Below, in pieces: positions 38,632 through 45,543 of a stretch of 48,893 nucleotides of DNA. Position 1 is the first letter of the stretch. Each line of letters begins with the position of its first letter. The position numbers were made by a program, and so were the translations under genes. The notes beneath the pieces are model-generated. The model worked only from the letters and a program-made list of their open reading frames with translations, ran no database searches and was not told where the DNA came from. This DNA comes from Planctomycetota bacterium (GTDB lineage Bacteria > Planctomycetota > JAJSAM01 > JAJVHW01), in NCBI GenBank assembly GCA_022072415.1, contig JAJVHW010000066.1:1-48893 (forward strand), written 5' to 3'.

Positions 38632-39299
38632 ACTCGTTGGGGTTTCAGGTCATAGTGCGGATCTGGCAGGCGGTCCCACGGCGAGCGGCCGGGCGTGAAG
38701 ATGCGATTGCCCCACGAGCCGCCCTTGATGCGCGCGAGCAGCTCCTGGGCGCCCTCCACGTAGATCTGCGCGTCGGGCTGCCGGTAGTGCGCCTTGGCGC
38801 GCCCGAGCGCCACCTTGAACACCATGTCGCTGTCGATGGTGCTGGCGTGGTTGTTCTGGCTGAAGGTGTTCGTGAGGTTCTTCACGCCCCAGCAGCGCAC
38901 CGTGTAGGCTTGGTCAGAGCGCGGCCAGAAGGTCAGTTGCGAATACAGCTCGTAGCGCGACGGAACGCCCTGCGTGGCAAGCGTGGCGAGCATCGCGGCG
39001 TTGATGCCCTGCTTGGGCTCGCTGACGAGGTTGTCGCCGGAGTCGTATAGGGCGATGCGCTTGATGCGCTCCGGATTGAGATCGCCGGGATAGCTCACCT
39101 GGTACTGGTTCACGCCGATCGACACGTCGAACCAGCCGGAGAGCTTCACCCAGTCCTGCGCCCAGTACAGATCGAGCTGCGCCTCCTGCAGGAAGGAGTC
39201 GATGACCGTCTGATTGACACCCGCGGCCGCGCCCGTCGCTGCGAACCCGAGGCGGGCCTGCAGGCGCGAACGGAGCGTGGCCAGGGTGTCGTTGGACAC
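38628..39299 (-). CDS. Head-tail adaptor (P22 gp4/T7 gp11-like)
   Basis: A 223-residue protein beginning at GTG three bases after the previous stop. A helical start (LRSRLQARLGFAATGAAAGV) followed by IDSFLQEAQLDLYWAQDWVKL fits the adaptor proteins of short-tailed phages, which dock below the portal. A beta region and Tyr/Trp-rich middle follow (YELYSQLTFWPRSDQAYTV). Confidence 0.7.
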   Translation of the reverse strand: MSNDTLATLRSRLQARLGFAATGAAAGVNQTVIDSFLQEAQLDLYWAQDWVKLSGWFDVSIGVNQYQVSYPGDLNPERIKRIALYDSGDNLVSEPKQGINAAMLATLATQGVPSRYELYSQLTFWPRSDQAYTVRCWGVKNLTNTFSQNNHASTIDSDMVFKVALGRAKAHYRQPDAQIYVEGAQELLARIKGGSWGNRIFTPGRSPWDRLPDPHYDLKPQRV

Positions 39300-39302
39300 G
39301 GC

Positions 39303-39713
39303 CTAGGCCGCCGCCTTCCCGGCTGCCCGCCGTGCGTCGGCTTCGGCCTTGCGGGCCGCAGCGGCGGGGCGCAGCGGGGGCTGATCCGGCTCGGCCTTCG
39401 GTGCCTCCACCGCGCCGCCGGCCGCCTTCACGAACTTGCCGTCTTCGAAATCCCCGTAGCAGTGATGCACGACGGAATCCTTGATCTCCGGGTGCATGCC
39501 GTAGACGGCCTCGCAGCGCATGTACTCCTCCATCGCGTCGATGGGGCGCTCGAGCTGCGTGATCAGGTGCTCCTGCGTGGTGTCGCGTGAGACCTTGCCG
39601 TCGCCGTGGATGGTCGCGAGCAGCTTCAACTCGTGCTCGTAGACCGGCTTGGCGTGGATCTCCACGGCATCGCGTTGGATTTTGGCGCAGACAATTTGCG
39701 GCTGGATGTACAT
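39303..39713 (-). CDS. Phage head-region protein of unknown function
   Basis: A 136-residue protein with AGGAG upstream. It has an aromatic/His-containing middle and an Ala/Lys/Arg-rich tail (RKAEADARRAAGKAAA) typical of low-complexity DNA-contacting extensions. It lies between capsid and adaptor, where completion or decoration proteins are often coded. Confidence 0.6.
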   Translation of the reverse strand: MYIQPQIVCAKIQRDAVEIHAKPVYEHELKLLATIHGDGKVSRDTTQEHLITQLERPIDAMEEYMRCEAVYGMHPEIKDSVVHHCYGDFEDGKFVKAAGGAVEAPKAEPDQPPLRPAAAARKAEADARRAAGKAAA

Positions 39714-39740
39714 CGTGTGTTCTCCTTCTGGTCTCTCGGC

Positions 39741-39769
39741 AGAAAGCCCGGGAGCGATATGCTCCCGGG
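39741..39769 (-). terminator. Stem-loop after the capsid gene
   Basis: cccgggagc (39747-39755) and gctcccggg (39761-39769) form a perfect 9-bp stem with a 5-base loop. In transcript orientation the following bases are ctttct, a weak U-run, so it may act as a leaky terminator or stabilise the capsid mRNA end. It would let capsid be made in excess over downstream genes. Confidence 0.65.
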
Positions 39770-39789
39770 AACCTGCTGCCGCAATGCGG

Positions 39790-40851
39790 TTAACTGATGC
39801 TGACGGCCGCGTGCGCGTTCCGACGGTCGCACGTCATCGCTCCGCGCCAGACGATGGCGAGGTAATGAGCGTAGCGGTCGTAGGGACGCGGAGGCTTGCG
39901 AGTCACCATGTTGTGGCCCTTCATCGGCCGCAACTTCAGGTGATTCATGTTCAGCATGTAGCAGCGCTTGCTGAACGTCGGGTTGCTGCCGTAGAGGCCC
40001 GCGGAGTCGAAGTCGTCGAACTCCGGCGCCCAGGTGAGCGGCACGCCGTGGAACGTCAGCGCCTTGGTGCCGCCTTCGATGGTCCGCTCGCTGACCGCAT
40101 CGAAATCGATCCGGCCATACGTGGTCATCATGAAGTCGCGGAATCCGTCGTAGAAGTCATCGCCGACGAGGATGAGATTCGGCCGCCCGCCGTTGCGCAC
40201 GCACGCGCGCCAGGCGATCTCCATCTTCGTCAGGATGGTCCCTGTCGTGGTGGTCGTGGTCAGCCCCGTGGCCTGATGGTTGCGCCACCATGTGTTCGCC
40301 GCGAGGCTCGCGTCGATGCCGCCCGTGGTGCCCCACGTCGAGCTGATCTGCACGATGGCGTCCAGCCCGGCGATCGCGTCGGTGGACTGCGTGCCGTCGC
40401 GGTGGCACTCCTTGCTGAAGTTCTGCTCGAAGCCCAGGCGCAACGCCTCGCTCTGCTCCTCGAGCAGGTTGGCGAGCATCGTCATCTCCTCGTTGCTCGC
40501 CTGCCGGCCGGGCCCCTCGTCGGTAACCGTGATGCCGTGCTGCGTCAGACGGTCCTCGTCGAGCTCCAGGCCGTCATGCGCAGAGCGCCACGCCCAGTTG
40601 GTTTGCTCGTTGACGTGCCGGCGGTTGTAGGTGACGACCTGCGCCCCGTTGAACCACTGGAAGTTCGAGTCGTACTTGTAGCGGAGCTGATCGACGATGT
40701 ACTGCTTCGCGCCGACGACCTCCTTGGGGTTCTTCATCAGCGTCGCGAGGAACGGGCGTTCCACGGCGACCTGATCGATCGGCTTGTTGCGCAGATAGTG
40801 ATCGAGAACGAGCTTGCCCGCTTCCGCGATCTCGGCTGCTGTGAATGGCAT
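39790..40851 (-). CDS. Major capsid protein
   Basis: A 353-residue protein with GGAGGG seven bases before the ATG. It sits after scaffold and before adaptor, has a mixed alpha/beta composition and the length typical for HK97-fold capsids. Recognisable regions are an N-terminal helix LVLDHYLRNKPIDQVAVERPFLATL and NGAQVVTYNRRHVNEQTNWAW. In the last third, FDAVSERTIEGGTKALTFHGVPLTWAPEFDD is typical. A hairpin after its stop may help high expression. Assignment is by context and general pattern. Confidence 0.8.
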   Translation of the reverse strand: MPFTAAEIAEAGKLVLDHYLRNKPIDQVAVERPFLATLMKNPKEVVGAKQYIVDQLRYKYDSNFQWFNGAQVVTYNRRHVNEQTNWAWRSAHDGLELDEDRLTQHGITVTDEGPGRQASNEEMTMLANLLEEQSEALRLGFEQNFSKECHRDGTQSTDAIAGLDAIVQISSTWGTTGGIDASLAANTWWRNHQATGLTTTTTTGTILTKMEIAWRACVRNGGRPNLILVGDDFYDGFRDFMMTTYGRIDFDAVSERTIEGGTKALTFHGVPLTWAPEFDDFDSAGLYGSNPTFSKRCYMLNMNHLKLRPMKGHNMVTRKPPRPYDRYAHYLAIVWRGAMTCDRRNAHAAVSIS

Positions 40852-41029
40852 GGTGAAGCCCTCCGTAAGTCAATGAACTGGTCATTGCTCGCGGAGGTGA
40901 CCCGCCGTGCACCTATCGACACCCGGGCGCCCGACCTGTCTAGGCGCTGCGTGCCGGCGCTGGTGAGGCGCCCTGCAACCCTCGCGGGGTGGCGAGGCCC
41001 GCTTTATCGCCGCGCGGAGACGATCCCGC

Positions 41030-42133
41030 TTACGTCATCGGATACCCGAGCCCCTGCCGCAATGCCTCCTCGGCGCTCTTGGGCGTCGGAGCCCCGCCGG
41101 CGCCCGTTCGGGCGCGCAACGGCTGCTGCTCCTTGGCCGGCGCCGCCGCAGGCAGCACCAGCCCCTCGTAAAATAGCGCGATCTTCTCGGCCCAGCGCGA
41201 CGGCGGGACACCGGCGATGATCTCGCGCACCTTGGCGGCCACGATCTGCTCTTTTTTCTGGTGATCGATGTCGGTTTTCGCCTTCTCCGACAGGTACTTG
41301 TTCACCGCGGCCATCGCCTCGCGCTTCTCCCGCTCCCATTGCTGGGCGGTCTCGGCCTGGGTGCGCGATTCGGCCGCCTGGCGCTGCTGCTCGGCCTGCA
41401 TCCGCCGCCCCTTGGCGAGCTCCAGCGCGTGCTCCTGCGTGATCTGCGCGTTGGCGACCGCCTCGGCCAGATCCGGGAACTCGCGCAGCTGGTCTTTCCA
41501 GTCGATCCCGGGCAGCGGCTTGCCCGCCATGCGCGCCAGCTCGGTCAACTGGCCCTGCAGGGCGCCGATCGCCCGGTCCAGATCCCCGGCGTTGATGGCC
41601 TTGATCACGTCGAAGGCCATGGCCATCTGATCCGGGGTGGCCTTGGCATCGGCGATCACCTCGTTGAAGGTCGACAGCACGCCCTTGGCCTGCTCGAGCT
41701 CGCGCCCGGCGCTCTCCGCGGTCGTCGCCTTGGCATCCAGCGCCTTGGCGTGCTCCACCAGCGCCACATAGGCCTTCCGGTGCTCCCCGCGCAGGCCCGA
41801 GGGGATGCGATAGAGGGGGTTGTCGGCGCCGGCCGGCTTCGCGGGGGGCGGCTGCTCGCCCTGCGCGCCCGCCTCCGCCCCCTTCGCGGCAGCGGCATTC
41901 GGGTCGGCGCCCTGTTGGCCGGCCGCCTGGGCATTCGGATCGGCGCCCTCGCCCTCCTTGCCCTCCGGCTCGGGCCCGAACTGCTCCTGCATCAGCTCGG
42001 CGATCGACTTCGGCGTGTCGCTGCCGGCATCGTCGCCCGCGGCCTCGCTGCCGGGCTGGCCGGCGTTCGGATCGGCGCCGGCGGTGTTGAGAGCTGGGTC
42101 TTGCGTCAGGGTCGGATCAGTCTCTTGCGGCAT
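41030..42133 (-). CDS. Scaffolding protein
   Basis: A 367-residue protein. It begins with an acidic, low-complexity region with repeated GADPNA units (about residues 19-24, 63-68 and 75-80). A long Ala/Glu/Lys/Gln helix-rich centre follows (about 130-320). Its end is KSAEEALRQGLGYPMT. The acid N-terminus, coiled centre and position between portal and capsid are diagnostic for phage scaffolding. The 178 bases to the capsid ATG are non-coding leader with several GC-rich inverted repeats. Confidence 0.8.
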   Translation of the reverse strand: MPQETDPTLTQDPALNTAGADPNAGQPGSEAAGDDAGSDTPKSIAELMQEQFGPEPEGKEGEGADPNAQAAGQQGADPNAAAAKGAEAGAQGEQPPPAKPAGADNPLYRIPSGLRGEHRKAYVALVEHAKALDAKATTAESAGRELEQAKGVLSTFNEVIADAKATPDQMAMAFDVIKAINAGDLDRAIGALQGQLTELARMAGKPLPGIDWKDQLREFPDLAEAVANAQITQEHALELAKGRRMQAEQQRQAAESRTQAETAQQWEREKREAMAAVNKYLSEKAKTDIDHQKKEQIVAAKVREIIAGVPPSRWAEKIALFYEGLVLPAAAPAKEQQPLRARTGAGGAPTPKSAEEALRQGLGYPMT

Positions 42134-42146
42134 GGTCTACCTCGTT

Positions 42147-44108
42147 TTATTGGTTCACAGCGGGTTGCGGAAACGGCACGACATTCCCGGCAGGCTGCGC
42201 CGGCAGATATTCCTGCCCGGGCGGCATGCCGACCTCAGATCCCAGGGCCTGCATGACGGGAGAGCCCGCGAGCATCGGCTGCTGCGGCATCGGCGGGATC
42301 AGCGCGTCGAGATCGATGCGCTCGTCGAAGCGGCGCAGGGTCTCTTTCAGCAGTGAGACCATCGCATCAGCGACCGCCGTCTGCCCCTGCGCGCGCAACT
42401 GCGTGACGGCCATGATGGTGCGCTCGATCTCCGGCTTCAGCTTCAGCCACTGCTCGCGCTCCTGGTTCTTGTTCGGCTTGCCCGAGCTGCCGGCGCGGAT
42501 TTCGATGGTGACGAGATCGAAGACCTCCTCCTTGCTGAGCTCGGGCCAGACCGCCGTCGGGCCGGCAATGCGCTGCACCTGCTGCAGGGAGAGCTGCTGG
42601 AGTGCGATCTCCGCGGCGTACTGCGCCATCTCGGTGATCAGGTCTTCGTTGCTGTCCTGGCGCTCCTCCGAGCGCGTCATCAGGCCCTGGGCGAGGATTT
42701 CCGCCTCGGTGGCGGTCTTGGCCTCGGCGATGGAGCCCGCATCGGCATCGCCGCGGCCGGCGACGAGCTCCATGTCGGCACGGATCTGGCTGGTGTCGTA
42801 CAGCGTCGGGTCCAGGCTGGCGCCCTTCAGCTCGGCGACGTCATCCGAGAGCGGCCTGCCGCCCTGCCCCTCCACCGGTACCCAGGAGTTACGCGGCGCC
42901 TTCTGGATGCGCTCGACATCCTCGGGCGTAAGCTGCCCGCCCTTGCGGATGATCTTCAGCGGCTTGGTATCCTCGCGGTCCTGCGCGTAGTGCGTGCGCG
43001 TGCGGTTGTATTCGTCCTGCAGCTCGATCTGCAGGGCGCAGTCCGACAGCGGCTCTACCGTGCCATCCAGCAGATTCCACCCGTGCCGGAAGAACGGATA
43101 CCACCGCTCGCCCAGCTTGTTGGGGCTGTAGGGCTCCCGGCAGTATTCCCGGCAGCCGTCGGCGAAGGTGTAGACGGTGAGCTGTGCCTTGTCCCACACC
43201 TCGCGCACCCGGATGAAGTTGCGCTGCGGGTTCTTGCCGCTCACGCTCTTGACCGAGCCGCCCTGCTGGCCGGGCTCCATCGTCCCGAACAGGGTAGGCT
43301 GGTTGCCCTTCGTGCCGGCGGTGATGCTGCCGAACTCCTCCTCGTACTCCTCCGGGGTGAACCAGAAGGACTGGCACAGCCGCCGGGCCTCTACGTAGTA
43401 GTCGAAGTTCACGATCGTCGGATCGAGGATCAGCATGTCCTCGGTCGGCACGTTGTCCAGCGCGAAGCCCTCCGCGGCGATGACCTCCACGTTCTGCTGC
43501 AGCGCGGCCATCTGCTGCTGGAGTTGGCTGCGGGTCAGCTCGTTCTCCTCGATACTCTGCGGATCGGTCAGCTTCTCCGCGAGCATCTTCAGGCGCGCGA
43601 TGTTGTCCTGCGTATCCTGCAGGCGCGCGAGCACGACCGGATCGGCGGTGAAATCCCGCGTGTAGAGCAGCTTCAGCCACATCTCCCCGGTGGTCATGAT
43701 GCTGCGCAGGCCGGCCTTCATCCGCTTCTTCAGCCGCGCGTCCCGGATGAACATGCGATCCAACACCATACGCAGGGACTCGGCGAACCCCTTCACCGCC
43801 TGGTAGCGGGCCGGATCGACGGACTGCGACGGCGCGATGGCGAGCTCGGGATTCTTCGCGTAGGTGCGGGGGAGAATGGTGGCCTGGTTGACGAAGATGA
43901 TGTTGGTCCGGACCAATCCCGGCAGGCCGTCTTCGTGCTGCGCCCCGGAGACGTATTCCCGCCACCGCTTGATGTTGGTGAGCCGGTTGCGAAACTCGGT
44001 GGACTTCTCCAGTTCCTCGATCTGCTTCTGGTAGGCGCGCAGCGACGGATCCGGTTGCTCCGGACCCGCCGGGTTTTCGCCTGACTGCGCGCCGCCCCCG
44101 TAGGCCAT
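42147..44108 (-). CDS. Portal protein
   Basis: A 653-residue portal. The N-terminal region has a Gly/Ser-rich start and then helices. It includes TNIIFVNQATILPRTYAKNPELAIAPSQ and, later, RLKKRMKAGLRSIMTTGEMWLKLLY, both typical of long portal proteins of podoviruses. A long Gln-rich helix (LTRSQLQQQMAALQQNVEV) is followed by a wing region, and the C-terminus is Pro/Gln-rich. Genes for head protein and terminase lie upstream, scaffold and capsid downstream. The first 127 bases of overlap region are repeated exactly at 1-127. Confidence 0.88.
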   Translation of the reverse strand: MAYGGGAQSGENPAGPEQPDPSLRAYQKQIEELEKSTEFRNRLTNIKRWREYVSGAQHEDGLPGLVRTNIIFVNQATILPRTYAKNPELAIAPSQSVDPARYQAVKGFAESLRMVLDRMFIRDARLKKRMKAGLRSIMTTGEMWLKLLYTRDFTADPVVLARLQDTQDNIARLKMLAEKLTDPQSIEENELTRSQLQQQMAALQQNVEVIAAEGFALDNVPTEDMLILDPTIVNFDYYVEARRLCQSFWFTPEEYEEEFGSITAGTKGNQPTLFGTMEPGQQGGSVKSVSGKNPQRNFIRVREVWDKAQLTVYTFADGCREYCREPYSPNKLGERWYPFFRHGWNLLDGTVEPLSDCALQIELQDEYNRTRTHYAQDREDTKPLKIIRKGGQLTPEDVERIQKAPRNSWVPVEGQGGRPLSDDVAELKGASLDPTLYDTSQIRADMELVAGRGDADAGSIAEAKTATEAEILAQGLMTRSEERQDSNEDLITEMAQYAAEIALQQLSLQQVQRIAGPTAVWPELSKEEVFDLVTIEIRAGSSGKPNKNQEREQWLKLKPEIERTIMAVTQLRAQGQTAVADAMVSLLKETLRRFDERIDLDALIPPMPQQPMLAGSPVMQALGSEVGMPPGQEYLPAQPAGNVVPFPQPAVNQ

Positions 44109-44143
44109 TCGTTACGCCACGAGGTAGGCCGATGCGCCGCCGG
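44017..44143. repeat. 127-base exact direct repeat (copy 2)
   Basis: Identical to 1-127; see that entry. If the repeat is a closure point, the unit from 1 to 44016 is a complete circle of 44,016 bases and the part after 44143 is a second allele of the packaging module. Confidence 0.9.
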
Positions 44144-44675
44144 AGGTATACGCCGAGCAGCGGAAGCGCATGTAACGGTACATCGTGACCTCGCGGACCT
44201 CGGTAATGTTGTCGTTGGTGCCGCCGGTGGCGCCGATCGCCTCGTAGCCCGCCGCGGTGATCGCATCGGAATACGACGGCGAGGACTGCCAGCCCGCATC
44301 CGTCTGGTTGCTGCCCTCCACCAGCAGGGTGCCATCGAATAGCGCCGCGGCCGGGGTGTTGAGGATGACGACGGCGGCGGAGTGCCCGCGCATGAACGGC
44401 GTACGGTCGCACACCACGGCACAGGTCGGCGTGCCGCCGAAGGCGCCGTTGCCCTGCGAGCCCAGCAGCTTGAACGTGGTCGCTGTGACCTTCTCCAGCG
44501 TCCAGATCCCGTTGATGGCCGTCAGGGTGGTCGTCGCCTGGATGGCCAGGCGGTCGCCGGTGCGCAGCCGGTTGCCCGCGTTCAGCGTGGCCACGCTGGG
44601 GGTCGCATTGGTCGAGTTCGACACCACAAGGCCGGCCGCCGCGGAGGACACAACGCCAAGAGCTTGAACCTTCAT
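44112..44675 (-). CDS. Probable head decoration/accessory protein (copy B)
   Basis: A 187-residue homologue of the product at 96-659: same length, same start (MKVQALGVVSSAAAGLVVS) and end, with scattered substitutions. The nucleotide sequences are identical at the 3' end (the 127-base repeat) and diverge upstream. It shares a conserved leader with copy A. Structural role inferred. Confidence 0.6.
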   Translation of the reverse strand: MKVQALGVVSSAAAGLVVSNSTNATPSVATLNAGNRLRTGDRLAIQATTTLTAINGIWTLEKVTATTFKLLGSQGNGAFGGTPTCAVVCDRTPFMRGHSAAVVILNTPAAALFDGTLLVEGSNQTDAGWQSSPSYSDAITAAGYEAIGATGGTNDNITEVREVTMYRYMRFRCSAYTSGGASAYLVA

Positions 44676-44792
44676 GTGAATACCCTCTCTGTCTCGGCGC
44701 AGAACGCCCGCGCCATGCGGATCGGTGCTGGGGGCCTCCGATCAGCCCGTACGCATCCAGCCTACCGAGGCAAAAGGGGGTGGGAGCGACAC
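44676..44792 (-). promoter_or_regulatory. Conserved 5' leader of the head protein gene (copy B)
   Basis: Counterpart of 660-774. The 50 bases nearest the ATG hardly change from copy A, including GGCCCCCAGCACCGATCC and ATGGCGCGGGCGTTCTGCGCC. The distal end bears the TGAGTGTCGCTCC element (44795-44783). The conservation suggests a late promoter, a protein-binding or an RNA-structure function. Confidence 0.5.
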
Positions 44793-45335
44793 TCAGTGCG
44801 GCCGGCGCAGCTCCTCCTCCACGCTGAGCCCGCTGGCCGGGCGCATGGGGTTGTCGGTCTCGTTCAAGTCCACGCCCATGGCGGCGGCGAAGGCGTAGGC
44901 ATCCACCAGCCGGCGGGTGTCCATCAGCGCCTCGGCGGCGATCCGCGTGGCCTCCCACACGCCGGCGGCGGAGATCACCATGACGTGCCCGCCTAAGAGC
45001 GCCCCGTGCACCTTCTGCAGGCCCACCTGGCCGTCGATCGTGAACAGGAACAGCCCGCGGTTCTCGATCCCACCCTCGTAGCAGGGCTTCGCGGACACCA
45101 TCTCCGTCAGCTGCTTCAGCGTCAGCCACGGCCGGCTGCGCTGCAGACTACGGGTCACCTGGTCGATCTTGGTCTGGATGCGCTGCTGCTCGTAGGCTTC
45201 CTTCTCCGTGCGCGGGGAGAGATCGAACGGGTTGTCATAGATGGGTTTGTCCTCCGGCGCCACGCGGGGGATGCGCACGGGCTCGGGGGTGGACTCCGGC
45301 GCAGCCGGTTCGTCATGCAGGGGCTTGTCGGTCAT
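44793..45335 (-). CDS. Conserved phage protein of unknown function (copy B)
   Basis: A 180-residue homologue of the product at 775-1266. Shared parts are RIPRVAPEDKPIY, SPRTEKEAYEQ, YEGGIENRGLF and FTIDGQVGLQKV. The start MTDKPLHDEPAAPEST is preferred; the open frame continues to 45497 but crosses the stop of another gene. Function unknown. Confidence 0.75.
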   Translation of the reverse strand: MTDKPLHDEPAAPESTPEPVRIPRVAPEDKPIYDNPFDLSPRTEKEAYEQQRIQTKIDQVTRSLQRSRPWLTLKQLTEMVSAKPCYEGGIENRGLFLFTIDGQVGLQKVHGALLGGHVMVISAAGVWEATRIAAEALMDTRRLVDAYAFAAAMGVDLNETDNPMRPASGLSVEEELRRPH

Positions 45336-45339
45336 CGTT

Positions 45340-45543
45340 TCAGGCTCCGTAGTACCAGGCCATTTCATATTCGTCTTGGAATCCGCGAGTCGCTTCCACG
45401 AACTGCGGGCCGAACAGCGCCGCGCATGCACGGAGAAGCCCCGGCGACATCGGACGAAGGGGCAACAGATATACTTTCGGCGGCCGATCCTCCTCATCGA
45501 AGGCGACCGGCGCGCCGTTGAACATCAATTGGCTATCACTCAT
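45340..45543 (-). CDS. Small protein found only in copy B
   Basis: A 67-residue protein between TerL and the conserved unknown; its ATG overlaps the TerL stop (ATGA). Copy A has no counterpart. It contains RPPKVYLLPLRPMSPGLLRACAALFGPQF and ends in a Tyr/Trp-rich tail. Not recognised. Confidence 0.6.
   Translation of the reverse strand: MSDSQLMFNGAPVAFDEEDRPPKVYLLPLRPMSPGLLRACAALFGPQFVEATRGFQDEYEMAWYYGA

Noticed and set aside
45336-45497. N-terminal extension of the copy B conserved unknown
   Set aside because: It overlaps the gene at 45340-45543 almost completely; the start at 45335 matches copy A and lacks the Cys/Arg-rich extension.
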